From NCBI GenBank assembly GCA_018401565.1, contig JAGYKS010000028.1:248001-312000 (forward strand): a stretch of DNA of 64,000 bases. The letters are read 5' to 3'. This DNA is from Acidimicrobiales bacterium (lineage in GTDB: Bacteria > Actinomycetota > Acidimicrobiia > Acidimicrobiales > Acidimicrobilacustridaceae). The position numbers and the translations under genes are program-made. This document shows positions 39,598 through 49,505 of the stretch, piece by piece. The notes under the pieces were generated by a model that did no database searches, had not been told where the DNA came from, and was given only the letters and a program-made list of their open reading frames with translations. Each line of letters starts with the position of its first letter. The first letter of the stretch is position 1.

Positions 39598-40308
39598 TCA
39601 TGGCCGACGGGCCACCAGCAACAGCTCGGGGTGGGCCAGATCGGGCCGGCGACGGCCGTAATCGCCGGGGGTCACTGACCACACCGCCTCCACCTCAAGA
39701 CCTGCCAACGCAGCCAGGAGCCGCAGCTCGCGCGGCGTGTAGCACGACGTCCACAGCTCGGCGGGGTGGGGTTTGCCGTGTTCGTCGTGCACGGTGGTGT
39801 GCTCGTGGTTGCGGCCCAGGTCGGCATCAAAGGTGTCGCCCTGTTCGAGCCATCGGAGCTGGAAATAGGCCGAAAATGCCGACAGCACCAGATACCCACC
39901 GGGACGCAACACCCTGGTGGCCTCGGCGATGATGACGGCATCGGTGGAGTCGTCTGACCCCAGCGGGGGCAGCCCGAACGCCCCCTGACACAGCGACACC
40001 ACGGCGTCCACACTGGCGGTCGCAACCGGGAGCACAGCGGCGTCGGCACGCACCCAGCCCCGAACGCGCCAATCCGGTTCGCTGGTGCCGTCTGCGTCGT
40101 CATCACGGCCAACTTCCAGGAACCTCCTGGCGACATCAACCCCCACCACCACCAGTCCCCGACTGGCCAATTCGCGGGCGTGACGCCCCGGACCACAACC
40201 GAGGTCCACCACCACTGATCCGGGTGTCAGCTCCAGACAACTGGTGATGAAATCCACCTCCTGGACGGTGCCTTTGGTGAAGGCGTACCGCAGGTAGGCC
40301 GGACCCAT
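39598..40308 (-). CDS. SAM-dependent methyltransferase (class I)
   Basis: 236 residues from ATG 40,308. Motif I is VVVDLGCGPGRHARELA, followed by VVGVDVAR, LPVATASVDAVVSLCQGAFG and VLRPGGYLVLSAF. Upstream the frame stays open towards polA (PVNHHWFEALADRMGPAYLR, preceded by PPEPSEPLEPPP) but without a start codon. An ATG in another frame overlaps the polA stop, so the true N-terminus may be longer and hidden by an indel. Substrate unknown. Confidence 0.82.
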   Translation of the reverse strand: MGPAYLRYAFTKGTVQEVDFITSCLELTPGSVVVDLGCGPGRHARELASRGLVVVGVDVARRFLEVGRDDDADGTSEPDWRVRGWVRADAAVLPVATASVDAVVSLCQGAFGLPPLGSDDSTDAVIIAEATRVLRPGGYLVLSAFSAYFQLRWLEQGDTFDADLGRNHEHTTVHDEHGKPHPAELWTSCYTPRELRLLAALAGLEVEAVWSVTPGDYGRRRPDLAHPELLLVARRP

Positions 40309-40438
40309 CCGGTCGGCCAGTGCCTCAAACCAGTGGTGATTGACAGGACCCGTGCCGGTGTCCCTTGCCGCCGTGTGGTCGCTCGGCGGCGGCTCAAGGG
40401 GCTCCGAGGGCTCGGGCGGCTCCAGGGCTCCGGGGCCG

Positions 40439-43120
40439 TCATGCCTTGGCGTCGGCCCATGAACGACCGGTGGCCAGATTCACCTCGAGCGGCACCCGCA
40501 GGTCGAACGCTCCGGTCATGGCCTCGAGCACCAGGGCAACCGCCTCGTCACGCCCGTCGGGTTCGATCTCCAGCAGCACCTCGTCATGAACCTGAAGAAT
40601 CAGGCGACTGGTGGAGTTGCTGGCGGTGAGCGCCCGGTCGATCCGCACCAGCGCAACCTTGAAGATGTCAGCTGCCAATCCCTGGATGCCGGCGTTCATG
40701 GCCTGACGCTCGCCGGCCTGACGGATTCGGGCGTTGGGCGAGGCGAGCTCGGGAATCTGGCGCCGGCGGCCAAACAGCGTCTCGGTGTACCCGCGCTCGC
40801 GGGCCTCGGCCACGGTGGCGTCCATGTAGGCGTGCACCGAGGGGAACGCCTCGAAATACGCATCCAGGATCTGCTGGGCCTCGCCGTTGGCAATGCCCAG
40901 GCGCTGGGCCAGCCCGTAGGCCTCCATGCCGTAGGCCAGACCGTACGAGACCATCTTGGCCTGCGACCGCTGGGCGTGGGTGACGTCGGCGTCGTCGACG
41001 CCAAACACCCGGGCTGCGGTGGTGGTGTGGATGTCGGTGCCAGACTCAAAAGCGGCGATGAGACCGGGATCTTCGGCCAGGTGGGCGATGACCCGAAGCT
41101 CGATCTGGTTGTAGTCGGCCACCAGCAGTTCGAATCCGTCGGCAGCCACGAACGCAGACCGGAAACTGCGCCCCAGCTCGGTACGAACCGGAATGTTGTG
41201 CAGGTTGGGATGCTCGGAGCTGAGCCGGCCGGTGCGGGCCACGGTCTGGGTGAACGTGGCGTGGATGCGACCGTCATCGGCCACCTCGGCCAGCAGCCCG
41301 GTGCCGTAGGTGGACCGCAGCTTCTCCACCTCGCGGTACCGCAACAGCAGCTCGATCACCGGGTGCTCACCAACAAGCTTCTCGAGGCTGGCGGCGTCGG
41401 TGGAGTAGCCGGTTTTGGTCTTGCGCTGGGGAGCGAGGCCCAGCCGGTCAAACAGCACCTCGCGAAGCTGAGGGGTGGAGTTCACGTTGAACTCCCCGCC
41501 AGCGGCCTCGTGGATCTCCCGGGTGAGGGCATCGCACTGGGCGGACAGGGTGGTGTTCAGTTCGCTCAGGACCTTGCGGTCCACACCGACGCCCAGGGCT
41601 TCCATGTTGGCCAACACCCGCACCAGCGGGATCTCCATGTCGGTGTACAGCGCCAGAAGGTTGCGGGCCTGCATCGCCGCCCCCAGTGGCCCAACCAGCC
41701 GGCCGACGGCCACCGCCTCGGCGCCAGCGCTGTCGGCCCGCCCCGCCGATGTGCCATCCAGGTCAAGCTGGCCGGCAGCCGGTCCTGACTCCGCTGCCAA
41801 CGCCAGCCCGGCGTAGCGCTCCAGCAGGTCGTCAAGGGCGTACTGACCGTCGGCGGGGTCCACGAGGTAGGCCGCCAGTTCGGTGTCGTGAACCAGGGTG
41901 TGCACGTCGATGCCACGTTCGGCCAGCCATCGAAGCAGCGGCTTGGCGCCGTGGGCTGCCAATGGCGCCCCACCGTCAGAGCTCAGGCGCGCCAGCTCGG
42001 CCAACACCTCTGACGACCCGGCGATGGCACCGTGGATCCACACCACGCCGTCGTTGTCACCGGCAAAGGCCACACCGGCCAGTGGCGACCGGCCGGCGTC
42101 GCCGTCCCACAGCGCAGCGAACGTCACCAGCGTGGCGTTGGCAGCCAGGGCGGCCAGAGCCGATGCCGCCTCGCTGCCGGTGCCGGGGCGACCACCTCAG
42201 CGGCCACGACCTCAGCCACAGGCGTGTCGGGTCGATCGATGGGCTCGGCGCCCAGCACCTCGATGGCGTCGTGCAGTCGACGACGCAGCGAATCGGAGAA
42301 CTCCAGGAAGGCGAACATCTGGTCGAGGGCAGCCGGGTCCACCTCGGGCGGGCCAAAATCGTCGAGTTGAACCCCCGGCACGTCTCGCACCAGGGCCATC
42401 ATGGAGGCGTTGGACCGAACCTGGTCCTCGGCGGCAATCAGGTTCTCGGCCAGCTTGGGTGTCTGCTCGGCTGGCGTGTGCGTAGATGCCGTCGAGGTCG
42501 CCGTAGTCATTGACGAGTTTGGCCGCCTTCTTCTCCCCCACCCCGGGCACTCCGGGCAGGTTGTCCGAAGGGTCACCTCGCAGGGCGGCGTAGATGACGT
42601 AGTCCGACGGGTCCACCCCGGTGCGCTCACGCACCGCAGCCTGGTCGTAGGCCTTCAGCTCCGACACTCCGCGCGTATGGGTGTACAGCACAGCCACATG
42701 AGGGTCCTCAACCAGCTGGTAGGCGTCGCGATCGCCGGTGACCACCCAGGCCTGCTCGCCGCGATCACGGGCCTGGGTGGCCAAGGTGGCCAGCACGTCG
42801 TCGGCCTCGAAGCCGACCACCTCCACCATCCCCATCCCAAACGCCGTCACCAGCTCACGCACCAGACCCATCTGCTGCACGAGGATGTCAGGCGTCTCGT
42901 CACGTTGGGCCTTGTAGGTCTCGACCTGCTTGTGGCGAAACGTCGGCTCGGGCCGATCAAACGCCACCACCACCCGGTCCGGACGATGGTCACGGATCAG
43001 ATTCACCAACATCGACGTGAACCCGAACACGGCGTTGGTCACCTGACCCGACGCCGTGGCCATGTCGGTGGGCAGGGCGAAAAAGGCCCTGTAGGTCAGC
43101 GAGTTTCCGTCTACCAGCAT
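40439..43120 (-). CDS. polA: DNA polymerase I (two frameshifts)
   Basis: Start at MLVDGNSLTYRAFFALP (ATG 43,120). The N-terminal 5' nuclease domain (VVVAFDRPEPTFRHK, VGFEADDVLATLA, VTGDRDAYQLV, GVPGVGEKKAAKLV) breaks near 42,480. A middle segment follows (KLAENLIAAEDQVRSN), then a second break near 42,185. The polymerase domain is intact: NVNSTPQLREVLFDRLGL, TGRLSSEHPNLHNIPVRTELG, LLVADYNQIELRVIAHL, AKMVSYGLAYGMEAYGLA, LQVHDEVLLEIEP. The exonuclease-like middle domain lacks obvious proofreading motifs, as in other actinobacterial PolA. Essential for repair and Okazaki processing, so the breaks are likely errors. Confidence 0.95.
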
Positions 43121-43198
43121 CCAGGTCGGCACGGCGGCCAGCCTAGGGCGTGTTGCCGGGGTGGCTACCGGTGCATGCACCGGGCGCCGACGGCACCG

Positions 43199-43780
43199 TC
43201 ACTCGGGAGGAACGACGTGTCCGGCCAGGATCTGCTCGGCGATGGCCCGCATGGTGGTGCGGTCACCCATGGCCGTTCGCTGGATAAACCCGAAGGCGTC
43301 AGCCTCAGCCAGACCGTGCTTGTCCATGAGCTGCCCCTTGGCCCGGTCCACGATCTTGCGGGTCTCGAGCTGGCCCTCCAGCGACTCCGACTGGTCAGCC
43401 AGTTGCTTGATCTCACGAAAGCGTCCGAGCGCCATCTCCACCGCCGGGACCAGCTCATTGCGCTGGAACGGCTTCACCAGGTACGCCAGCGCCCCGGCTT
43501 CCCGAGCCTGATCGACCAGATCCCGCTGACTGAACGCCGTCAGGATCACCACCGCCGACAACCGCTCCCCGGCCACGACCCGGGCCGCCGACAATCCGTC
43601 AAGACCAGGCATCTTGATGTCGAGGATGGTGACATCAGGGCTCAGCTGGCGAACCAGTTCCACGGCCTCGTCGCCACGACCGGTCTCCCCAACAACCTCA
43701 TACCCCTCCTCCTGGAGGGTCTCTTTGAGATCAAGCCGGATGATGGCTTCGTCTTCGGCAATCACCACTCGAACGGTCAC
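43199..43780 (-). CDS. pdtaR: ANTAR-domain response regulator (PdtaR-like)
   Basis: 193 residues. Receiver domain with phospho-acceptor Asp in VTILDIKMPGLDG, acidic pocket VVIAEDEAIIR, switch residues VVILTAFS and YLVKPFQRNEL. The C-terminal ANTAR domain (QLADQSESLEGQLETRKIVDRAKGQLMDKHGLAEADAF) binds paired RNA hairpins and can prevent transcription termination. M. tuberculosis PdtaR (Rv1626) is also encoded close to polA and rpsA. The partner histidine kinase (PdtaS) is not in the window. Confidence 0.92.
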   Translation of the reverse strand: MTVRVVIAEDEAIIRLDLKETLQEEGYEVVGETGRGDEAVELVRQLSPDVTILDIKMPGLDGLSAARVVAGERLSAVVILTAFSQRDLVDQAREAGALAYLVKPFQRNELVPAVEMALGRFREIKQLADQSESLEGQLETRKIVDRAKGQLMDKHGLAEADAFGFIQRTAMGDRTTMRAIAEQILAGHVVPPE

Positions 43781-43788
43781 CGGCCCAC

Positions 43789-44073
43789 CTACCCGAACAT
43801 CCGGTCGAGCAAATCATCCTGGGAACGTTCCAGCGAGGCAATCTCAGCCACCAGTTCGCTGCGGTGACGCCGCATGGCGTCGGCATGACGCTGGGTGGAA
43901 CGCATGTCCTGACCAGCCAGGGGTGTCTCGCTCACCAGCGAACGCAACCGGGCGTCGTCTGCCATGTCGTCAAGCACGGCCAGCTGTTCATCGGCCACCG
44001 AAAGATCCCGGCGGAGATCGGTGAGTCTGCTGGCGACTTCGCTGAGGCGACGTTCAAGCAGGGACCGGGACAC
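43789..44073 (-). CDS. Small coiled-coil protein of unknown function
   Basis: 94 residues, almost wholly charged and helical (RRLSEVASRLTDLRRDLSVADEQLAVLDDMADDARL ... LVAEIASLERSQDDLLDRMFG), predicted coiled coil. No catalytic motif. Nine bases upstream of pdtaR on the same strand, so probably co-transcribed. Small proteins of this kind occur near pdtaR/polA in other Actinobacteria, but no role is known to me. Confidence 0.7.
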   Translation of the reverse strand: MSRSLLERRLSEVASRLTDLRRDLSVADEQLAVLDDMADDARLRSLVSETPLAGQDMRSTQRHADAMRRHRSELVAEIASLERSQDDLLDRMFG

Positions 44074-44145
44074 GCCTGCAGTCTAGGGGCACTGTCGGTC
44101 CGGGGACGCCGCACGGTGCTGGGGTTGCTAGGTTGTGAGGGCTTT

Positions 44146-44229
44146 GCGGCGGTGCTGGAACAGGCATACAGGGTCGGCTCAAACCCGACTGTCCGGAAGG
44201 ACATGTGGGTTCGAATCCCACCCGCCGCA
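44146..44229 (+). tRNA. tRNA-Leu (anticodon CAA)
   Basis: 84 nt without encoded CCA. Acceptor stem GCGGCGG/CCGCCGC, anticodon stem GTCGG/CCGAC with loop CTCAAAC (anticodon CAA, reads UUG), class II variable arm GTCC-GGAA-GGAC, and T-arm GTGGG-TTCGAAT-CCCAC. No repeat of its 3' end is seen nearby, in contrast to the other tRNA-Leu. Confidence 0.95.
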
Positions 44230-44292
44230 CTCAGGGAACCCACCGTTGTGAGAGGGTGGGCTCTTACCAGGTCAACCTCATCAGGAGTCCCC

Positions 44293-44424
44293 ATGGCCCG
44301 CACACGACGTCGGCTGATCACTCTGGTCACCATCGCCTCTGCGGCAGCTGTCGTGGCACTGGTGCGCCAGCGACGCCTGACGGCGGCAACCGAAGAGTTT
44401 CAGCGTCGCTACGGAGCCGGCTGA
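44293..44424 (+). CDS. Small single-pass membrane protein
   Basis: 43 residues from ATG 44,293, with AGGAG seven bases upstream. Layout: basic N-terminus (MARTRRR), one hydrophobic helix ([17 protein letters not shown]), then a short charged tail ([19 protein letters not shown]). Begins 63 bases after the tRNA-Leu(CAA) 3' end, in the same direction, so it may be on the tRNA transcript. Overlaps the 3' end of ogt by 16 bases on the opposite strand. Function unknown. Confidence 0.55.
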   Translation: MARTRRRLITLVTIASAAAVVALVRQRRLTAATEEFQRRYGAG

Positions 44425-44940
44425 GCCTCAAGCGCCAGCAACCATGACTTGGCCACGGCCCCACCTGCGTAGCTCCCCGGTCCGCCAGACACTGGCAGCA
44501 CGCGATGACAGGGCACCACGATTGGCCACGGGTTGGTGGCCATGGCGTTGCCCACCGCCCGGGCCGCCCCGGGCCGAGCCGGCCATGTCAGCAAGCTGAC
44601 CGTAGGTCACCGTGTCGCCATACCCCACAGTGAGCAGCGCGCTGTAGACCCGACGGGCGAACGGGTTGACGTCGCCAAGATCCACCGGCACCGAGAACGA
44701 GCGCAATATGCCGGCAAAATAGGCACCAATTTCGGTGCAGAGGTGGTCTGCGACGTCCCGTTCCTGCGCTGGAGAACGGTGCGCGTCCTGCGCTGCACCG
44801 CCTGGGTCGTCGGGCAGCGAGGCGGGTGATTCAGCCAGAGGGAAACCTGAGCCAAATACGATGCGCTCCACAACGCCACCGGACACCACGGCGGTGAGTG
44901 GCCCCACCTCGTTGGGTGAACCTGGCAGCGTGACGAGCAC
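44409..44940 (-). CDS. ogt: Methylated-DNA--protein-cysteine methyltransferase (one frameshift)
   Basis: Suicide repair of O6-methylguanine. N-terminal domain, then [31 protein letters not shown]; after an indel near 44,572 in a G/C-run it continues [39 protein letters not shown] holds the acceptor Cys. The C-terminus ([10 protein letters not shown]) is normal. Directly upstream of bcp on the genome (start 44,940, bcp stop 44,944), forming a small stress-defence pair. Confidence 0.88.
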
Positions 44941-44943
44941 GAC

Positions 44944-45411
44944 TCAACCGCCGGCGAGGGCCTTCATCAGCTTGGCCGGAGTGTCCTTGGGGCTGATCTT
45001 GTACCAGGCCTGCTCGATGGCACCGTCGGCGCCGATGAGAAACGCCGATCGAATGATGCCCATGTAGGACCGCCCGTAGAGCTTCTTTTCGCCCCATACA
45101 CCGAAGGCTTCAGCGACGGCGTGGTTCTCGTCGGCAAGCAGCGGGTAACCGAGTTCGTATTGATCGTCGAAGCTGGCCTGACGCTTGGGGGTGTCGGGGC
45201 TGATGCCGAGGATCTGGGTGTCACCGATGTCGCCAGACACGTCCCGAAGCCCGCACGCCTGGGTGGTGCAGCCGGGCGTACTGGCCTTGGGGTAAAAGAA
45301 CACCATCACCTTGCGACCTGAGAACTCTGCCAGCGAACGGGACTCGCCGTGCTGGTCGAGAAGCGCAAACGAAGGGGCAGGGTCACCTGGGGCGAGGACA
45401 GTGGAGGCCAT
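44944..45411 (-). CDS. bcp: Bcp-type thioredoxin-dependent peroxiredoxin
   Basis: 155 residues, intact. Reduces peroxides in the cytoplasm. Peroxidatic Cys in YPKASTPGCTTQACGLRD, with the second Cys five residues later as in atypical two-Cys Bcp/PrxQ enzymes. GDPAPSFALLDQHGE and the ISPDTPKRQASF region also fit. Probably co-transcribed with ogt, three bases downstream. Confidence 0.93.
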   Translation of the reverse strand: MASTVLAPGDPAPSFALLDQHGESRSLAEFSGRKVMVFFYPKASTPGCTTQACGLRDVSGDIGDTQILGISPDTPKRQASFDDQYELGYPLLADENHAVAEAFGVWGEKKLYGRSYMGIIRSAFLIGADGAIEQAWYKISPKDTPAKLMKALAGG

Positions 45412-45482
45412 GACCCCACGCTACCCAACCGGGACTTACCCGGACCGACCGGGGCAACAGGCCCGAGAGGGACCGGACGCGC

Positions 45483-45516
45483 CGACGGGAAGTGCCCGTG
45501 AAGGCACTCCCCGTCG
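45483..45516 (-). terminator. Hairpin between the HU gene and bcp
   Basis: Stem CGACGGGAAGTGCC / GGCACTCCCCGTCG with one A-C mismatch and a 6-base loop. It lies 54 bases after the HU stop and 71 bases before the bcp start. No T-run, so termination is inferred from stem strength and position. Confidence 0.5.
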
Positions 45517-45569
45517 TTGCTGGCCACCCGCTTCGCAGCAGATGACCCTCGATCAATCCTGACGCTGGG

Positions 45570-45863
45570 TCAGGAAGGCTGGCGCTTGCCCTTGGCGATG
45601 TCCTTGAGGGTGGCGCCAGGGGTGAGCTTCACGGCGTTGGAAGCCGGAACCTGAATCGTTGCGCCGGTCTGCGGGTTGCGGCCGGTACGGGCCTTGCGAT
45701 GGACCTGCTCGATCGACATGAAGCCGGTAAGGGTCAGCTTGTCGCCGCCCGTGGCCACGATCTGCTGGGCAACCTCTTCGAAACCCTTCAGAACACGCTC
45801 GGTGTCTGCCTTTGACACACCGGTGCTCTCGGAAATCTTGTCGATCAGTTCGCTCTTGTTCAT
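45570..45863 (-). CDS. hup: HU-family nucleoid-associated DNA-binding protein
   Basis: 97 residues with AAGGAG before ATG 45,863. Typical HU fold: MNKSELIDKISESTGVSKADTERVL, the GDKLTLTGFMSIEQVHRKARTGRNPQTGATI arm, and the terminal KLTPGATLKDIAKG. It lacks the long Lys/Ala-rich tail of mycobacterial HupB. Three 18-base direct repeats lie between 15 and 68 bases upstream of the start, a possible control region. Confidence 0.95.
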   Translation of the reverse strand: MNKSELIDKISESTGVSKADTERVLKGFEEVAQQIVATGGDKLTLTGFMSIEQVHRKARTGRNPQTGATIQVPASNAVKLTPGATLKDIAKGKRQPS

Positions 45864-45877
45864 CGGGATTGCTCCTT

Positions 45878-45931
45878 GTCTGTTTCTTGCGTGTGGTCTG
45901 TTTCTTGCGTGTGGTCTGTTTCTTGCGTGTG
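45878..45931 (-). repeat. Three tandem 18-base repeats upstream of HU
   Basis: GTCTGTTTCTTGCGTGTG occurs three times without gaps and is followed by a partial GTCTG. The bases are less GC-rich than the surroundings. On the minus strand it would read DHTQET three times in an unrelated frame, with no gene support. Position in the HU leader suggests a binding or expression-tuning element. Confidence 0.75.
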
Positions 45932-46073
45932 GTCTGAATTCATGGGTGTGGCGCTTGCTGTGCGGGGCATGACCTGTGACCGAACGTCCGACGTGTCGGG
46001 CGATCTGGGGACCAGCATGACCAATTCCGGTGCAAAAAGGGTGGATACCGGCGAATTTGGCGCGCTGTGGGTT

Positions 46074-46456
46074 TCATTGGTGATTGCGCAGGTGGTCGGC
46101 GGCAGCAGCCAGGTAGTCGAGCATGGCCGCCTCATCGGGTGGTTCGAGCCCCCCAGAACGCACGGCAGTAGCCATGTGGCCGTACCAGGCGTCACGGGCG
46201 ACCTGGTCGATCGGGAAGCCCACGTGGCGCATCCGCAGCCGGGGATGGCCCCGTTGCTCGCTGTAGGTGGAGGGACCACCCCAGTACTGGGCCAAAAACA
46301 GCGCCAGGTGCCTGCGGGCGGCGTCGAGGTTTGCGGGGTACATGGGCATGAGCACCGGATCGTCAACCACCCCGGCATAAAACGGTCGGCCACAGCCTCG
46401 AACCAGCCCATGCCCCCGGCTCGTGCGTACAGGGTGTCGTTGTGACCGGGCGGCAC
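46074..46456 (-). CDS. glbO: Truncated haemoglobin, group II (one frameshift)
   Basis: About 127 residues. The N-terminus (NDTLYARAGGMGWFEAVADRFY) joins after an indel near 46,376 to VDDPVLMPMYPANLDAARRHLALFLAQYWGGPSTYSEQRGHPRLRMRH. PRLRMRH holds the proximal-His region and WYGHM follows. Trp and Tyr in the pattern match GlbO-type globins that bind O2 or peroxide. Start is GTG 46,456, or a TTG that overlaps the trpA stop. Follows trpA closely on the same strand. Confidence 0.85.
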
Positions 46457-46475
46457 CTGCGAACCCGCCGACCCG

Positions 46476-47336
46476 TCAGTCAACCGAGGCATCGAGGGCT
46501 GAGCGGATGGAGCCAATAAAGGCCGCTGCCCCCGCTGGTCCTTCGCCGGCCAACAACCGTCGCACCAGTGCCGACCCCACCACCACACCGTCGGCCACCG
46601 AGCACACCTCGACAGCCTGGGCGGCGTCAGAAATGCCGACACCCACCAGCACCGGGGTGTCGGTGACCGCCACCAACCGTCTGGCGATGTCGAGTGCGCT
46701 GGATGCCAGGGCGTCGCGCTCACCTGTCACGCCCAGCAATCCCACGGCGTACACGAACCCTCGGGACCGGGCGCACACCATGGGAAGACGTTCGTCGGGG
46801 GCGGTGGGCGCTGCCAACAGCACCGTTTCGACCCCGGCGGCATCGGCAGCCGTGGCCCACGGCCCCACCTCTTCAAACGGGAGGTCGGGCAGGATGGCCG
46901 CCGACACGCCGCTGTCGGCCAGCGAGGCGGCAAAACGCTCGTGGCCCATGTGATAGGCGACGTTGTAATAGGTCATGACCGCCAGCGGCACACCCACGTC
47001 GGCGCGACGCAGGTCGTCGAGAATGGTGGCCGGCGACGCCCCGGCGGCCAGCGCCACCTCGGACGCCTCCTGGATCACGGGTCCATCCATCACCGGATCG
47101 GAAAACGGGATACCGATTTCGACGGCGTCGGCACCGGCGTCGACCACGGCGCGCACGTTGTCGAGCCAGTCGCCTCCGTCCACGGCCAACCCGCCGGTCA
47201 CATACGGCACCAGCAACTTGCGGCCATGGTCACGTCCGGCACGCAACGCCTGCTCCAGCGCACCATGGGCAGCGGGACGGACGGGGATGTCAGCGGAATC
47301 CCACGCCACCGACAACGGCGCTGTCGCCCGACTCAA
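46476..47336 (-). CDS. trpA: Tryptophan synthase alpha subunit
   Basis: 286 residues, intact. Cleaves indole-3-glycerol phosphate to indole, which tunnels to Trp[36 protein letters not shown] (catalytic Glu and Asp region), [13 protein letters not shown], and [27 protein letters not shown]. Start overlaps the trpB stop by 4 bases. First 35 residues include an extra N-terminal stretch. Confidence 0.95.
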   Translation of the reverse strand: MSRATAPLSVAWDSADIPVRPAAHGALEQALRAGRDHGRKLLVPYVTGGLAVDGGDWLDNVRAVVDAGADAVEIGIPFSDPVMDGPVIQEASEVALAAGASPATILDDLRRADVGVPLAVMTYYNVAYHMGHERFAASLADSGVSAAILPDLPFEEVGPWATAADAAGVETVLLAAPTAPDERLPMVCARSRGFVYAVGLLGVTGERDALASSALDIARRLVAVTDTPVLVGVGISDAAQAVEVCSVADGVVVGSALVRRLLAGEGPAGAAAFIGSIRSALDASVD

Positions 47337-48487
47337 CCCAGGATCTCCATCATTTCGGCCACGTCCTTGTCGCCACGGCCTGACATGTTGATCAGTACCG
47401 TCTTGCCGGCCAGCTCGGCACGGTCACGGCTCACCCATGCCAAGGCGTGGGCAGGCTCGAGCGCCGGGATGATGCCCTCGGTGCGACTGAGCAGGGAAAA
47501 GGCCTCGACCACTTCGGCGTCGGTGACCGACTCGTAGCGGGCCCGGCCGATGGTGGCCAGATGCGAGTGTTCCGGGCCTACACCGGGGTAGTCGAGACCG
47601 GCCGAGATGGAGGTGGCCTCGGAGACCTGGCCCCACTCGTCCTGCAAAAGAAACGACTTTGAGCCGTGGACCACACCGGGCACGCCGCGCCCAACGGCGG
47701 CGCCGCCGGCCGGCTCGACGCCAACCAGGTCAGCGTCGGTGTCCACGAAACCGGAAAAGATGCCGATGGCGTTGGATCCGCCACCCACACACGCCGTCAC
47801 GATGTCGGGCGGACCGCCCAGGCGCTCGTCACACTGGGCCCGGGCCTCAGTCCCGATGACCGAATGGAACTCACGCACCATCCACGGGTACGGGTGCGGC
47901 CCCATGACCGACCCCAGGCAGTAGTGGGTGGTCTCCACGGTGGCGACCCAATCACGCATGGCTTCGTTGATGGCGTCTTTGAGGGTTCGACTGCCCGACA
48001 TCGCCGGACGCACCTCGGCGCCCAGCAGCTGCATCCGAAACACGTTGAGGGCCTGCCGGGCGATGTCCACCTCGCCCATGTACACCACGCACTCCATCCC
48101 CATCAGCGCCGCCGCCGTGGCCGACGCCACCCCGTGCTGACCGGCCCCGGTCTCGGCCACCAGTCGCTTTTTCCCCATGCGCCGGGCCAGCAAGGCCTGG
48201 CCCAGCACGTTGTTGATCTTGTGGCTGCCGGTGTGGTTGAGGTCCTCGCGCTTGAGCAGGACCCGCACCCCCAGCTCCTCGCTCAACCGGTCACAGTCGC
48301 TGAGCGGTGACGGCCGACCGGCGTAGTCGTGCAGCAGACGGTCCAACTCCGAGTGGAACTCCGGGTCTCCCCAAGCGGCGCGAAAAGCCTTCTCCAGGTC
48401 CTGACATGCGGGGACGAGCGTCTCGGGGACAAATCGTCCTCCGAAATCACCGAATCGTCCCGAGGGTCCCGGGTCTGCAAGTGCCAT
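47333..48487 (-). CDS. trpB: Tryptophan synthase beta subunit
   Basis: 384 residues, intact. PLP enzyme joining indole and serine. [31 protein letters not shown] with the PLP Lys in [27 protein letters not shown] phosphate loop and [17 protein letters not shown] are all present. Operon trpF-trpB-trpA with a 99-base gap to trpF. Confidence 0.97.
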   Translation of the reverse strand: MALADPGPSGRFGDFGGRFVPETLVPACQDLEKAFRAAWGDPEFHSELDRLLHDYAGRPSPLSDCDRLSEELGVRVLLKREDLNHTGSHKINNVLGQALLARRMGKKRLVAETGAGQHGVASATAAALMGMECVVYMGEVDIARQALNVFRMQLLGAEVRPAMSGSRTLKDAINEAMRDWVATVETTHYCLGSVMGPHPYPWMVREFHSVIGTEARAQCDERLGGPPDIVTACVGGGSNAIGIFSGFVDTDADLVGVEPAGGAAVGRGVPGVVHGSKSFLLQDEWGQVSEATSISAGLDYPGVGPEHSHLATIGRARYESVTDAEVVEAFSLLSRTEGIIPALEPAHALAWVSRDRAELAGKTVLINMSGRGDKDVAEMMEILG

Positions 48488-48586
48488 GCCCCCAACCCTA
48501 GATCAGCCCCCGGTCGTATCCTCAGCCCGGCGAGTGCGCCGCACGCTGGTGTCGCCGAGTGCTTGCGCCGACCGACCCACCACACG

Positions 48587-49324
48587 TCATGGCGTGGCGT
48601 CGCCGTCCCAGTCGTACAGCTCTCCCTGGGACCCTCCGGTGCCAGCCGCCGACCCCTCGTAGGGTGCGGGGTCAAACACCACCGGCCCGAACGACTCGTG
48701 CGTGCCCTCGAGAAACGAGCTGTCGTCACCGGCCTTTGCGGTGTTGACGAAGCGTCGAACCAGACGCACATCCTTGTGGCCCGGGGAGGACTCGACTCCG
48801 GTCGACACATCCACACCCCACGGGTCGACCCGCTCGATGGCGCTGGACACGTTGTCGACACGCAGGCCGCCGGCCAAAATCAGCCGCGTCGTTCTGGAGA
48901 GACCCTCCACCAGCGACCAGTCGAACACCTCGCCGGACCCAGGGTTGCTGGCGTCGAGCAACACGGCGTCGACCTGATAGTCGCCAATGCTGTCGAGCAA
49001 CGGGTGGCCGACAGTGAAGGCCTTGATCACAAATGGCACCCTCTCGCGCACCCATTCCACCTCGGCGACCGACTCGAAGCCGTGCAACTGGGCCGCTCGC
49101 AAACCGGCCGTATTCACCACTTCGACAACCCGCTGGGGAGTCTCATCGCGAAACACCCCTACGGTGAGCACCTCGGGCGTGAGCCGCCGGGCGATGTCAC
49201 GGGCCAGGGTTGGCTGAATCCGACGGGTGGAGGGAGCGAACACGAAACCGACGGCATCAGCACCCATGGCCGAGGCCATCAGTGCATCCGACTCGTTCGT
49301 GATCCCACAGATTTTCACGAACAC
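48587..49324 (-). CDS. trpF: Phosphoribosylanthranilate isomerase
   Basis: 245 residues, intact. FVKICGITNESDA holds the catalytic Cys; AVGFVFAPSTRRI, QLHGFESV, LLDASNPGSGEVFDWSL (catalytic Asp) and LILAGGLRVDNV are typical. A dedicated TrpF matters here because many Actinobacteria lack one and use bifunctional PriA; the HisA encoded at 57,230 could therefore be specific for histidine. The C-terminus carries about 35 extra residues beyond the barrel. Confidence 0.93.
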   Translation of the reverse strand: MFVKICGITNESDALMASAMGADAVGFVFAPSTRRIQPTLARDIARRLTPEVLTVGVFRDETPQRVVEVVNTAGLRAAQLHGFESVAEVEWVRERVPFVIKAFTVGHPLLDSIGDYQVDAVLLDASNPGSGEVFDWSLVEGLSRTTRLILAGGLRVDNVSSAIERVDPWGVDVSTGVESSPGHKDVRLVRRFVNTAKAGDDSSFLEGTHESFGPVVFDPAPYEGSAAGTGGSQGELYDWDGDATP

Positions 49325-49505
49325 GTTGGAACGCTACCCGTTGCGACACCTGCACGACAGGCATGCCCAACCCATCGTGCTGGCGATCTGGCCGGTATCG
49401 CGGTCCCTGCCGGCGTCACAGATCCACGGTCACACCGGCGGCAGCGACCGGTTGCGGGCAGCGGGGTGGGGACCAGTGAAACCGGCTGGCGGCGAAGGCT
49501 CGATG

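Noticed and set aside
45878-45931. Possible small CRISPR array
   Set aside because: Repeats are directly adjacent with no spacers.
45860-46723. Open frame with repeated DHTQET at its end on the minus strand
   Set aside because: It overlaps the trpA end, the haemoglobin gene and the HU leader, uses no family motif except the haemoglobin N-terminus, and its repeats come from the 18-base tandem repeat.
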